Shown: piece by piece, positions 36,846 to 51,900 of the stretch
Layout of the letters: every line of letters starts with the position of its first letter
Position numbering within the stretch: the stretch's first letter is position 1
DNA from: Hybos culiciformis
Lineage: Eukaryota; Arthropoda; Insecta; Diptera; Hybotidae
Assembly: GCA_964007475.1 (NCBI GenBank)
Contig: OZ023275.1
Coordinates: forward strand, 8,404,829 to 8,468,828
Length of the DNA stretch: 64,000 nt
Reading direction: 5' to 3'
Translations under genes and position numbers: made by a program
Notes under the pieces: generated by a model
Databases searched by the model: none
The model's input: the letters and a program-made list of their open reading frames with translations, nothing else
What the model was told of the DNA's origin: nothing

Positions 36846-39800
36846 TCCTTCCTAATGTCTATATCTATCTATAACATATAACCAATAAATTATCATAATG
36901 CTTATTATTTAAAACTTTTTTTTTAAAGTTTCTTTGTCTTTTCATATGATTCTATCTACCATAAAATGAAAACTTACTATATTTGGAAAAAAAATTTTAA
37001 ATTTTAATGCTACAGAACTCGTATATGCGAATATAAATTATATAACTATTATTATATTCAGAAAAAGTTTGGATTAACTGGAAATTACTGTGTGAATATA
37101 ATATGTAGAAATAAAAAAATAAAAAAAAAAGCGCAAAACGAGATAAATTCTAAAATTATACATATCAAAAGAAAAGAATTATTAATATCATGCTTTATAG
37201 TGAAACAAGTATTATAATATAGGTTATTTTAGATGCATCTGTAGTATTTTTTTCTTTCCGAGACTGTTATAAAATATTTAGGTCAGTAAATCAGTGGGAA
37301 ATAATATAACATAAGAAATCGCTAATTATATTTTCGGTTTTATGTACATTTTTTTTTTTTTTTTTTAGAAATAATCATTTTATTTACCTTTATTTTTATT
37401 TTTTTATTGTAAGAAATTTAGTGTTTTTTTTATTGATTTTTTATCTAGATCATAAAAATCTTTAGAGAGCAAATTATGTTAAAAAATCTGTCAAAAAAGA
37501 ATAGGTGTATAGTTTATAAGTATTTTAAGAAGATAAAATTTTGTGCAAAAAACAAAATAAAAAATATAAAATAAAGGTATTGTAATAAAATATAGGTGTC
37601 AAAGATAATGATCTTTTTAAGTTTTCATAAAGCTTAAGAAAACTCTTAATAATTAGCTACTCCATATTATTACTGTTCACATAAATAACATTCATTAATG
37701 AAATAAAGAGGAATAGCAATAAAAGAATATAGTAGAAGATTATATTATAAGAATTAATACAGTAGTAGATTATATTTATACACATTCATAATATTTAGAA
37801 GTTGTATTTATTTCGACCATTAATTATGAGAATTTTTGATAATATCGATTCCATCAAAAGTTATAACTTTTGATACATTTTACCTTAATTTATATAAATA
37901 AATCGTAATATTCATACTCTGATTGATCAAGCCATGGTATCAATTAGGAATTTGGGAAAGAAGATATAATATCAATTTTATAATTATTTTTTTATTTATT
38001 TAATTTAATTAATTTCCTTAAGTCTTTGATTTTTTTTTTGTAGAGAATGTTTCATAATTTAAAATTTTTAATATCGCTTTCATTTACTTTAATTAATACC
38101 TAAGTAATGTATGCAAATATTATATGGAATGAGAGGTCAATTTTATGCAAATTTCGAACTCTGCCACTTAAAAGAAATTCAAAGAAAATCTTGATATTTT
38201 ATCTTTTGAATTATATTAATAAAAAAAATTATTTAAATTTTTTGATAGAAGTACATATTTAAAACAGTTTTTTTTGGTGTATCAATGGGTTGTTACTGAA
38301 CAGGGTATCGTCTTAAATGATTTTCGTTCTTGAATGATTCCGGCAATACAGTGTTCAGTTTCTAAAATAAGTTAGAAAAATATTTTATACAATTAAGTTC
38401 TTATATAAGGTACTTTGCATTGTATAACGTTTTTAAGGTACAGTAACTGATAATAACTATTCATATTTTTATAAAAAAGTTTTTTCAATTCGAATATTTT
38501 TGATATGTCATACTAGAACTAGATAAACAAACTTATTATGCTGCATGAATGTTAAATTAACATAATCTATATTTTCATAATACATATTTATTTGTTATTA
38601 GGTATCATACACTTACTTTTATTTATTTTATTTTTAATTGTTTTAAATTGCATAAAAATTTTAATTTTTAATGAGAAAGAATTTATTCATTTAAGATATA
38701 GGTATATTCAACGGAATTTTTCTACTAATTAAGATTTCGTTTTAATTTTTCTTTTAATTTTTTTTTTAATAAATTTAAAAGATAAAATAGGTATAAAAAA
38801 ATAATAACATGCAACTATAACTGCATTATTGTCGTCACCGTTCATTTCACTTTAATTATTTCTACAATAACGTGCCATTATTTGCACATTATAAAAAGCT
38901 TAAATTATAATTTATTTAATGTTAATAACAGTTTTTTTTTTTTTTTTTAAATATAACAAACATTATGAATAGAGAGATGCATTAAAATAAAAATTACTTA
39001 TTTTTTTTTAAATTACTTATGGACCAATTATTTCGATCGATTTAATTTTAAATAAAAAAAAAAAAACTAAAAACAGTTTTACAAAATTTCTAAAATTATA
39101 TTCTGAGTGGAATTTCATGTTATAAAAGTAAAAATCATAGTCAATTATCCCTGAACAAAAAAAAAATAATTATTTTGAAAATGTTTAAAAAGAACAGATT
39201 TTTTTTTAAAGAAAATAACCTAGTTTGAAAATTATTGTTCTATCTAAGTAAAATAAAAATTTTTTTATTTTATTTTATTTTATTTTCGCTAAAAATTTTA
39301 TTTATACTTGCATAGGAAAAAAAAAGGCTGTCAAAATGTTTGCAACTGATCAACATCAAATTATGTATTTTCATAACTTTGAAGTTTCAACATTTTGGTA
39401 AAATGAAAGCCTTAAACATAAATAACAATAAAATATGAACGATATTTGATTTTCATTAAATATATTTAAAAAAAAATTAAACCAAAGAGATATTTAAGCT
39501 TTTAAGTCTCTGCAGAAATTAACTAACTTTTTAATAATGACATATTTTTTTATAATTTACATATTGATAAATGTATATGCCAAATTTATAAAAAAAAAAA
39601 AATTAAATATCTCGGAAAGGATTGAGATGTTATTTTAGGGAATATATATTATGCATACTTCCGCATAGCTTCCGCATATCAGTACATTTCTTGCTTTAGA
39701 AATACTACCTATTTATCATAGCAAGGAAAAATATAACTCCTATTATTTCAGTTCGTTTATGATTTTAGCAATACATCAACGATACAAAAAATTTCAGATA

Positions 39801-41827
39801 TTTATGTTGTATAAAAAAAATATTTTCTGTAATTTCGCAATAAAAAAAGCAAATAAAAATAAAACTATAATTTTGGAATAGCAATCATTTGTTAATACAT
39901 TTTTGGAATATTATATATTTTTATTAATAATAAATGCAAGATTTTGATTATTAATACTACATATAATAATGCAGTTTTAGTTCAATCATTTTGCTGTATT
40001 TTATAGCTTGTTGAACGTTGTATATACGTTGTGCAAACATGAATAAGACGTAAACATTTGATTGTAATATAAAAGTTGCTAATGAATGTTTATATTTGAT
40101 TTTCGTGCTCATAAATCGAAAAATTTACTGACAAAGCGACACAAACAAGTAATTATATAAAGAACATTCTTTTTCAATGAAATTACGCGCACTATGCATT
40201 AAAAAAAATGGGTTAATTATAACATGGTTGTAAAAATATAAGGATAATAGTTTCATTATTTAACTTACAACGAAATACTTGATAGGATACATGTACAATA
40301 TATGTAGGTACATTGTCTTTAATACTCTTAAATATAAAAACTAAATAAATAAATAACTTATTTTTGTTTTAAATAAATATTCTATATTCTTAAAATTTTT
40401 ATTGCACTTTAACAAATTAATTTATTATGGACCGTTAGAAAATTTAGAAAGATATCTTGGAAGTTAATTTTTTTCTGCAGATTGGCTTACGCAATCAAAC
40501 CCATTTAAATGTACATTAAAATGATTGAATGTTCGTCAAATGTTAGAACAAAATACTTCTTATATTTAAACTGAAAAATTCAATACCTAGTAGCGAATTG
40601 TTAAGTATGTATATTACACTTGTGAAGTGAAGCACGACTGAACAAATTCTTAACAAACTTTATAATATACCAGGGATTTTATTATTTAACTCAATCCTTC
40701 ATTAAAACGGCAGGCAGCAAACATAAAGAAAAGGATGTGTTACACTTCATAAAAAAAACATAATAACTTCTTGAATTACTTGCTTGAAATTTTGTTTAAG
40801 AATTATGGGAGGAATTATGTATTACAAAGTAAAATAATATACTATAAAAAATTAATAAATAAAAACAAATTAACAATTAATTTTAATATTAACACAAAAA
40901 ATATTTGAAACGTGAAAGTGTTTCATCTTTCATCACTCGGAGGTCACCCAATGTGATCTTATACAACAGGGTTTATAAAAATTGTGTACTAATTAAAATA
41001 AACTTTTTATCAAACTTACCGTGGAAAAGTAAATTAATCTCTTTTTTTTTATAATTAATTAAATATTTTTTAAATTATTTTTCTAAAACAAAATTCGATT
41101 TTTTTTTATATTATAATTTTCAAATATCACTTTAGAATGTTGAAATATAATTTTTTTTCTCCTTTTTTTAACCTACATTATTAATTTCTAGGTTCATTTT
41201 CTTACAACTTTATTTCCTTGTGAATAAAAAAAAATTAAAAATAAATAAATAAATATAGTCCAAGTTCATAGGAAAAAAAAGTTATACTATATTAATATAT
41301 TGTGTATTTTATATTTCCCGTGAACTTGTATATAATTTGCGCGCTATTTTTCCTTTCTTATACAGATATATATAAAAATTAATTTTTCTCGCGTTCAATA
41401 ATAAATTCTATATTATAAAAATAACCACTAACTTCTACAATGATTCAAACTAAAATGTTTTCTCTAAAAAAAAAATTATTGAAAATTATAAAAATTTCTT
41501 ATTTTCATACAATTCTGCCATACAGTGTTCTTTTTTTTTTACTTCTTGTGTATTTCTTTTTTCTTTTTTTTTTTTGTTAAATATAATCTCAAATTGCACC
41601 TTTCTTCTAATTATTCTTCTTCTAAGCATAAAAATTTTCATTTAACAAAACTTGATACTTTTTTTTTATTCAATATTGTATGTACATAAAATGTACACAA
41701 CATAAATATACAAAAATAATATACCGTAAAACAAGTTGATTAAAAAAAAAAAAAAATTATATATAAATTTAATATAAAAAACTTTTAAAAAGAACGGAAC
41801 TAGAAATTTATTTTTGTTTAAACATTT

Positions 41828-41865
41828 CTGTTGCTGCCACTGCTGCTGCTGTTGCTGCTGCTGCG
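41828..41865 (-). repeat. CAG/CAA trinucleotide tract about 4 kb downstream of the cut stop
   Basis: On the minus strand the tract reads as CAG and CAA codons (eight Gln, Trp, three Gln). It is preceded by a pyrimidine-rich run ending TTTTAAAG, which resembles a splice acceptor. Poly-Gln is common in Cut proteins, but the Cut frame is already closed at 45962. It may be a 3' UTR repeat or an unannotated alternative exon; no donor or homology supports the latter. Confidence 0.5.
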
Positions 41866-43080
41866 TTTCTTTAAAAGAGCAAAAAGAAATGAAAGATTAT
41901 ATATTAGAAAAAAAAAAAATTAAGCCTTTAGATATTTAATATTTTAATAGCTAATAGCCACACAGAAAATAACATGAAAAAAAAATTTCATTATTTAATG
42001 AAAAAATTAAATAAATAAATATATGGTACTCTAGATAGATTGTGAATTTAGTAAAAGTTTAGTGTGTCAGAAAAAGGCGCCACTTAACATTTTTAATCAA
42101 TTAATATTATAGTTTGTTAAGAAAAAAAAAGAAGTTATTTTTTATGTGTATGATTTGTTCCATATTTAAGAATATGTAGGTATGTTTATTTTTATGCGTA
42201 TCATAATATTATAAACTTATAATACTGTAATCATGATTAATATTGTTTTCATTTTACATATGAAATAAAATTATATGATTTTATGCTTCTTTACTACGTC
42301 AATTTCTAGATTTTCTTATAAGGAATTAATATTTATTTTCTTTTTATTTAATTACTAATTTGATAATTATATGATTACATACCCAGATAATTATCATATC
42401 GTATTTTCGAACTTAAATAGATTAGATACCTACATGAACATACATATTTTTTTTAATAATACACATTGTTAAGGTATTTCCAATCAAATCTAATACTAAT
42501 CTAATATCTCCATAGTATATACAGATAGTCGAGAAAATGGCTGTATTATTTTAAAATATATAATAATTATTAAAATGTTCATTGGCTTATAAAACTATTA
42601 AACAAACTTCATAAAACTTAAACTAAAACATAAACACTATTACAATTTCTGAAACTTAAACTACTAAACTATTTAAACTTAACTACTAAACGATGAGTCT
42701 GTTTTACGGAATAAAAATAAGTAAATTAATATATAAAATTTAAATTAGGTAGTTTTTTTTCATTTAATTTGTAAAAAAGACTTAAGATCGTTAGGTATAT
42801 CTTTTTATACATACACAATATCTAACATCAAACATCTAACTACAAAATTATATGTAATTAGAATTTTAAAATCTGATAACGAACTTCATTATGTAGGTAG
42901 GAGGTAGGTATATGTTTTTTTTACTTAATGTGCTAACTGAGCTAGTACCAGTTGTATGTAATTTATCTAACCAATTCCTATAACTTCCTATAACTTAAAT
43001 TAACTGTCAGAATCATTTTTTCAGTTAGTTCTAGACAAAAGGATGAATTTGTATTTTCATAAGCTGGTAAAAAATGATGA

Positions 43081-43570
43081 TGATATGATATTTCCCAACA
43101 AAATATCCTTAATTGAATTTCCTTTATGACAAGGACTTTTAAATATCACTAAATTATATCACAAGTTAAATCACACAAATTATATCACAAAGGAATTTTT
43201 TTAAAAGCTGAAAGATATATTTTATTCGGAATCACAACCATGGGGATTTAAATACGCGTTATTTCCTTTCACATTCATGATGAATTTTAAAAAAATTCTC
43301 TGTGATATTTTTTTAGCGAATAATTTCCTTTTTATAGCGGAAGTTGTAAATTTCCTAATTTGAGGGGACATTTTGTCACAAAGGTAAATTAAGTGTTACG
43401 TTATTTCATTTTCATCTCATTTCAAATTCCAAAATAATTTCCTTTGGTATTTTCTTGTGTCATAAAAATAACCGGAAAAGGGGATCTAAACATTGTCCCA
43501 AATTAATTGAAGCGTTACGTTATTTCAATTCCAAAATTATGGAATTTTTGTGAAATTTCCTCTTAAAGAA
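43081..43570. promoter_or_regulatory. Cluster of TTTCCT words and a duplicated GTTACGTTATTTCA motif
   Basis: Within 500 bp the word ATTTCCT (AGGAAAT, an ETS-like core) recurs at least six times, near 43117, 43263, 43323, 43350, 43437 and 43555. GTTACGTTATTTCA occurs at about 43395 and again at about 43513. The region lies 2.4-2.9 kb beyond the cut stop codon. It could be an enhancer or a degraded internal repeat; the sequence alone cannot decide. Confidence 0.3.
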
Positions 43571-45961
43571 TATAAAACAAAAAGTACCTTTTAAAATACG
43601 GTTATTATAACGACAAGTTGAATAAACGTTTGATAAAATGTATTAGGAAAACTTATTATAACTTTTGAAATGATATGAAGACTCAAAGCAAAATGAGAAG
43701 TTTTTATTCGAAAAATAATATTGGATTGTCGGAAAATGGGTAGGTGAAAAGTGGTTTTTTGGATTAAACTGTTTATTCTTAGTTCAATGAGTTAAAAATA
43801 GTAAATCAGTGTCAATTTTCTTATTTGGTGCTGACATTGACATATATAATGTATACATGCATGTAGAATAAAGATGCCTTTTGGTTGGAATAATCGCTTC
43901 AATCGAATTGTGGCGTAACTGACTTACATAATACCAAAGCCAAACAATATGGTCATCATAAGATATACCGGCTTTAAAATGTTACTTACAGAGCCTCAAA
44001 ACCTATATATATATATATACATAAATTCATAGGTATTCTGATTTTATAATTTCAGGCCGGAGTTAATCTAGCATCATCCTTGGATGTTTCATTTATTTAA
44101 TTTTTTTAGAACTGAAATGAACTGTATGTGCATCAATATTTGCATTGTACCTATTGCGAAACACATTAATATTGTATACCCATAATTGTAGAAAAATAAA
44201 AAACTTGAATTTTAAGCTTTAAATAAATATTATTTATTTTTATTTTTTAAATTGTATCGAATTTTTTTTTATAATGTAAATTATTATACTTAATTATTAT
44301 AATATAAGACTATGTACCATAAATTTAATTATTTATAATATTATTATTTTTTTAAAGTTTTATGGTTTTCGATGGACAAAAAATAGCTCTAATAACTTCA
44401 TTTTCATTTTTTTTATTTTTTTTCATTTTTAATATTTTTGTCTTTAATTTATACATTTAAAAGAGAATTTTTAAAACTAATACGTTTTAAGTTTAACAGT
44501 TCTGCTATTTTACATATAACTTTTGATTTTCAATTTATTTATTTTTTTTTTCAATTGGAACGATATGCGTAAAGTTTTTTTTTTTTATAGGGATATATAA
44601 ATCCTTAAAGATAAGATTAAAAATTTTTTTTTGATTAATTAAAAAAAAATTATATATTTTATAAGTTTTTTGATTGAGATCAACATAAATTGATTTAAAA
44701 ATTATTTATTTATTTTATATAATTTTAATTATGATTTTACTATTATATGTATATGTATGTATATATTGTAGATCTTAATAATTGTATAACTATTATCTCA
44801 TAATAAATCAATATAAATATTTTTGTTTACACTAAACTTTTTTTTTAAATTTTAATTAGATTATTTAGAATTAGATTAATTAAGAATTATATTATTTATA
44901 TGTACATACACTTCAATAGGTAAACAAAAAAATTATAAGGAGAAAAAAAAATTATAATAACAATAAATGCATTTTTGAAAATTAACGAAAACATATTTTA
45001 TATGTACAGAACTTATAATAATATAATAATAATAATAATAATTTAAAATTAATTTATCAACTATATGTATTTATGTTATTATATTAATATTATATAGAAA
45101 TGCGATCCTAAATATATTTTAATGATTTTATTTATTAAATTTAATGTTATACATATAATTTAAATCACAATATATTCCTAATGAATTGGTTTCAATATTT
45201 AATTTATCATTTATTTAAATTATTTTTATTGAATATGATTGCACAGAGAATTTTTCTTAATTAATGTATCTAATTTCTTGATTTTAAATTTAAATTAATT
45301 TCGATGGAAAAATATTAGAAAATGCATTTTATTTTTGTTCAATTTCTAATTGCATAATAAATATAATAAAAAACAATAATATTTAGAATGTGAATACACA
45401 AAATAAACAAAAATTTATTTTTTTTTTAAATAATCATACTTCAGTTTAATGTGCATATATAAAAGGCAAGAAGTTTATTTCAGAAAACAAATTGAAATTA
45501 ATATTCAAGGATAAAACAAAAACTACCAGAATTTCTATTTTTCAGATCCTTCATCAACATTTTTTTACTTACATTTTTTCCTTTACATATTTTTTCCTTT
45601 ACATATAAGTCTGCATGCATTTAATAGGCGTTCAGAATTCGAAAAAATTATAATAAGAAAAGCTTTAATTGTAAAATGCGAAATTTAACTAGATTAATTT
45701 ATTGTAAATATGTACCTAATTTGACTTGTTCTTATATTTCAATTAATTGATGAAGGATTTGATTTTTCAAATATGTTAAACAAAGCGCTCGAAATTTTTG
45801 GAAATAAAGGTATGTACCTATTTAGAACATTTAATATGATATTTTAATTCTAATGTGTCAATATGAACATTTTTTTTCACTATTCAGTAATAAATATTTT
45901 GAAAAATTGTATTATTTTTACACGATTTTATCGTTTATGTTAGTAACTAAAAATGAAAATT

Positions 45962-48900
45962 TTACAAGACTTCTGAATCAATTTTCTCGTTATTATTTTC
46001 ATTGCAATCAGAATCTGGCTCAAGTTTTATTGCTGAATTGTTAAAGTTTTCAAGATTCTCATTATTATCTATTGTGCTTTGATCACCTACAAATTTATTT
46101 TGGCTCTGTTGACTAGGCGATTTGACATCTAAGGAATTTGAAGGGACGGCATTGTTTTCCTCAGTATCGTTTTTTCTGCTTAAATCAGATGCTTGTTGCA
46201 TAATACAGACTCCATTAATAATTTCTTCGGGAACATTAAGATTTTTCAGAATAGGAGTATTTTCAGATCCCTTTTCACCTTGCCAATCTGGATTAACCCA
46301 TTGAGGCGCAACAGGTTTTCTTCTTGATGTTCTTGATTGAAAATTTGCAGCATTCAGTAGCTCCTCTTTCGGATCATTATCTCTTTCTCTTTCGTTATCC
46401 AAAGACTCAATTCCCGAAATATCATTATCATTCTCATCTTCGTCAACTTCATCATCGAAATCTTCATCACCATCTCGTCTCAAATTATTGCTCATAGATA
46501 AATCTAAACCATTTATTTGTTCTTTAAATGCTGCATTTAAAGCTTGTAGTTCAGCTTCACTTGTTGGTAAAAAACCACGCCCTAAAATTGATACTAAATT
46601 CGGATTGGAAGCAAAATACGGTGGATAAGGAATAGGAACTCCACTAAGTCCCATTCGTTCTTTATGTAGCTCCATTAGCCTTTGACTTAGTAGTATTTTG
46701 AATTGTACAGGGTCAAAAGGAGCGTTTGAAGTATTTTCTCGTGAGGGAAGAGGATCCGTTTTAGTTCCGGTGTGTGGTACTTGCTGTTTTAAGCGCATTC
46801 TATGATTATGGAACCAGTTAGTTATTGTTCGAGTTGCCAAACCGAGTTCATTTGCCAAAAATTCAATAGTTGCCACATTTGGATAAGGATCCAATGCAAA
46901 TGCTAGTCTTAAAGCTTCTTTTTGTTCCTCAGAAAATAAAACTCGTTGTTTTTTGTTCGGAGGAGCTCCAGCAGATCCTACAGACCCTGGACCTGGACTA
47001 TTGGTGTAAAAATCTGCAGTATCATTGCTACTAGTATCTGAGCTATTGTCCTGATTTCCTGGACCTGTTGAGCGCCGTCGTTTGCTTGCTTCACGTCTTT
47101 CATTTTTTATTACTTGTAAACGCTCAACATTGTTTATATCTGATAACCACAGTTGCATTCTTATAAACGGTTCTCGTCCTTTAATGCTGAGCATATGCCA
47201 CGGTTTTGGTTTAGATAATAATTCCGAAACAGATCCTTGTGATAAACCCAGCACAGCTTCTCCAAATATTTTTTGACCAATATTATTTGCAAGTAGCGCT
47301 TCTTTGATTTTTGTAGTTATTACTTGAGTATCTAGATCCTGAGTTAGAGCAGCCATTTCGTAGACTGTTGGTGACATATGCTGATGCATTCCTCTCATTG
47401 CATTTGGATGTGGTTGCTGGGGAGAATGTACTGTTGGAATCATTATATTAGATTTTTTTTCGTTTTGTTGATTATGAGTCAAGCTAATTGCATGTTGTGG
47501 AGGCATGCCTGGTGGAGTTAATAACATTCCTTGGTGCTGGGATGTGGGTATATGATTAATAACAGAAGCTTGCATTTGTTGCATTAAATGTTGGGACTGA
47601 CTTTCTTGCATTTTTAAATCATTCATAATTTTTTGCATTGGAATGTTTCCCAAATTAGGCATCTTATTTGCAATTCCAGATGGGATCTGTGGACTCCCAC
47701 TATAATTACCTGTTCTCATTAATTTTTCGGGAGCTATTTTATATTGACTTGCCACTAATTTGTGTACAGCGTTTTCATCTTCCAAGAACATTTTCATTCT
47801 GATAAAAGGTTCTCTACCTTTTTGTGTTAACATATGCCATGGTTTCGGTCTCGCTAAAAGGTCAGAAACTGATCCTTGAGACAACCCTAAAACTGACTCG
47901 CCAAACAACCTTTGGCTTATTGAATATTGTGATAAAGCTTCTTTCACTCGTCTCACAATATCTTCTGTGTTCAAATTATTAAACATGTCAAACTGTTGTT
48001 GTGTAATGGGTGGTAATACTGCTTTCATTGGTCTCTGGGGCTGACTATGATGAGGTGTAACTGGCGGTTGAGTAATCAGGGAATTTGTAATGGATGCCAT
48101 TCTTTGTAATGGACTTGCGGCGGATGAAAAATCGTCAGTCGGAGTCATGACTGGTGGTAATATTGTATTACCTAGAGGACTAGCTGCGGTTGATGGTGTC
48201 CCACTTGTCGATGAATTGGCCTGAGTGCCAGGTTCCTGCTTCGGTCGTACTAAATTGAAGGCACTTGAATGTTTGAGGGCTTCTTCATTAGAACTTTTAT
48301 CTTTCTGATTAGCTTCGGATTGTTCGTTTGAACAGTCTATTTGCTCATTGTCATCATTTAGGTTTGATAAGTCTTTCTCTTTTGAAACTGACAAATCTTG
48401 TGCTGAACCATTTAGGGCTAGTGCAGCTTGATGCTGCATTGCTAGCAAACCAGAAAAATTTGTCATATTTCCGCTAGCTTGTTGAATTTTAGACAATTCG
48501 CGATGATAAGCTGAAAAAGCCAAACATATATCATCTTCCCGTATTGGTGCACTTGGCATCATTGGCATAGCATTGCTGTAAAATTGTGGAAATGGAAGGC
48601 TAAATTAGTTCTAGCGTATTGCTTTTTTCAATAATTAAATAATTATTACGAATTGATATAATAAAAATAGTAAGATACCTTGGAAAAGAATCCCTTTGCG
48701 ATCGAGACATGATTTTCATTAATTTTTCCTGATAAATTCTAGTCAGTTCTTCTTGAGATAACTCATCTTGTTTATTTTGTTGTTGTTGAGATAAGGGTGA
48801 TGTTGACCGAATTTGAATAGGCGATTTGGAACAATCATTACTTCGACTATCGTTTTCTCTATCTCTATCAATTTTGGATTGATTCATTTCTGAGTGTAAT

Positions 48901-51900
48901 TGTGGGTTTTGAGATTGAGAAATTGGCGGCTTGATAATTTGAGATGCCTCAGAAAAAATATGAGCCATACGATCATCAGACATGTTTTCATCGGGCCTTC
49001 CAAACTGTGACATTCCAGTTTCTGAACCTGCAAGTTTAGTGAATATCTGTACAACTTGGAAAACCATTTTTATAATTTTTTTGTGAATAAGATATAGTAA
49101 ACTTGAGCTTAAAACAAATTTTACAGGAATTTTGAACTTGATACTTTCTATTAAAGATGCTTGAAAAAAAGATAGAAATTATCTTAAACTTGGATAAAAT
49201 GTTTTTATTAAGATCACTTAAAAACAAAATAATTAAAAGAACCTCTTACAAAAAAAAAGACATAATGGAAATAGTATCATCATTATATATCGTCAAAATT
49301 AGGTAATTCTTTTTAGAACTATTTTTACCTTTCTTTGGTATCAATGATTTAAGTAGTAATACTGCAGTATCATCACAAGCCCAAGCATGCATTTTACGGT
49401 AGCTGTCTCTACCTTTTTCTGTAAGCTTATCCCACGGTTTTGGTTTAGATAGCAATTCAGACACTGTTCCTTGTGAAAGTCCCAAAATATATTTTGCAAA
49501 CAATCTTTGACCAATATTATGAACTGACAAAAGTTCACGCACTCTTCTGGATATATGCAAAGTATCTAAATTTTGATTAGCATATTTGTCCATGTTGTAT
49601 CTTAACATCTCTTGTAATTTGGCTTCCATTGGATCACTCTTTGGTATAAGTGAGTCTCCCAGTCTTGAACCCATTGAACTTGCCATCTGTAACTCATCAC
49701 TAAGACGAAACTGATTTCTGTCTTGAAATTGAAACGGAATACCGGGTAGAAATCCGCTTGATAAATGTGACAGGGTGGTGAGAGCATTGCTGGTATCTTC
49801 TATTTTACATGGTTTCCCCAATTGCATAGATAATGGAGTTCTCAAACCTCCATATAAATGTTGCTCTTCAATCGAACGTCGATCATCGTGAATATTAGGC
49901 GTACTAGCTGTTGAATTATGACTACTGCTTTTATCTAGATCTAAATGTAAATTTTGTTGTGTATTAAGTGATGAATTATTTTCATTATCTGAAATTAAAT
50001 AAAAATTATTATATTTAAGCCGCCAAATGAATTCTATTGTTAAAAAATACATCTGAATGGAGATATAGAATGCTGTACTGATGGAAATGGTTCATCTACA
50101 CCATCTCCGATTTCTATGATATTATTATCAGGTTCTTCTTTGTTAGAATCTGCAGGAGAAAATTATTATATTTCAATTGAGAATTTTTTATGAGATAAAA
50201 GGCATAACACGTAACTAAAGCACAAGTACAAGAAATAAGTTTGAACCATATTATACAGTGTTTGGTTCAAATTGAAGTTTTGATAAATTTGTTCTAAATT
50301 GCGTTAAATAATGTGCTATAAAAAACATCTGTAAATCTTTCACGGCCGTTTTGTTTTTTTTGCAACCCAATATTTGCTGATTTCGAAAAAAATATGCCAA
50401 CTAGAAATGTATTGATAACTTCGTCTAAGATTGCCAAGTACAAAATAAAATGTCTGTCCCTTTTTCCATGCTACACTATAAATTTTTTATTATAATTATT
50501 AGACCGGATATGAGAGATCAGCTTAAATTTTCAGACTAATTTTAGTTTTCCTATTGTTTCGGATTATGGTTTGTACTGAAAAATTTACAATATTGGAATT
50601 GCTTCAATCAGGAAAATAAAAGTTTAATAAATAATGAGAAAAATAAACCAATCAAAAAATTAAGTGGATGAGATTATTCATTTAAGACTTCAACACTACT
50701 TTCAGAAGCCTGATAAAGATTTAAATAAAACCGAAACGTTGTCGAATTAAAAAAGTGTTTACATTGCTGGTTTTTAATCCAGTAATTAAAATAAAGTAAA
50801 GGAAATAAAATTTAAAAATAAATCTCCTCTTTCATGGTAACCATTACATTTTATTTTCATTTACAGAAACAATGCTGTTGATTTACCATAAGTTCAGAAT
50901 TATTTACCAAGAACAAGAAGTAAATATCAGACTGAAAAATTCAGCTTTGGCTTCTAAAATTTAAAAATTTTAATAAATCTTTAAATAAAATAAATTAAAA
51001 TTAATTTCTTCTAGTGTTTTTTTCTGGCATAATTTTCAACCTGAAGTAGTAAACAGCTTACGCCTTTTTTCTACATTAAATATAAACATACAAGGACCTC
51101 GTTAAAGTTAAGAAAACTTTTTGCTTTTAGTTCTTTTTTGAGAATGAACTCCATTTGGAGAATCTTTAAGAAAATATTATTCCACAGTAATAAAATATAA
51201 TTAAAATACTCACCAGTTAAATTAATTTCATTTGGTATTATCGGTATACTCGGTATTATTGGTATACTGGGTATTATTGGTACACTCGGTATTACATCTT
51301 TAGATTTCTCCAGTAAAATTTCTTGCATATTATTTGTATCAGTATTTGGGATTGGATTTAATGGAGTAGCCGTTTCCCTAATTTAAAAATAATTAATATC
51401 AATTATACGTACATTTATAAAATAATAAATAAAAAAAACTCTTACTCTCTTTCTTGCTTGATCGTTGAATCTGATAAATCTGTTTCGATTTTCTTCTCAG
51501 TATGTAACTGAAGTTCTAAAATAGAAATTTGCTTTTCCTTCAATTTTAAATGTTCTTCAAGAAATTGAATTCTTGTTAATTGTTGTTCCTGAATTGATTG
51601 CATTCGCGCTACTTCTTCAATAAGTGACTTAATCTTTAAATTGAAGAAAAACAAAAAAAACGTTTAATTTAAAACGAAATAAATTGTATGAAATAAAATA
51701 AACTGAGCACGATGAATTGTTTTAAAAAGAAAAACCGAATTTGCGATAATTTGATGATGACGTTTGCGCGAAACTCATGTATATTTTAATAATTTTAATT
51801 TGTCTATCTTCAATTAAATTGTATCTTAATACTTCTCAAATTTCCATTGAGATAATGTCATGATATATTGTTATAGATTTCATATCAATTTGGTACTTAA

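Larger units (their letters stand above)
30851..45961. other. 15 kb gene-free region between MULE-derived gene B and cut
   Basis: No protein-coding exon of convincing quality is visible on either strand over 15.1 kb. The left edge is the promoter side of gene B; the patch at about 30940-31030 is less AT-rich and may hold its 5' UTR. The right part lies downstream of cut and may hold a long 3' UTR. Local features are listed separately: GC-richer islands near 31305-31385 and 35960-36115, a diverged direct repeat at 36690/36789, a CAG tract at 41828-41865 and a motif cluster at 43081-43570. The rest is A/T-rich low-complexity DNA with many homopolymer runs. Confidence 0.6.
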
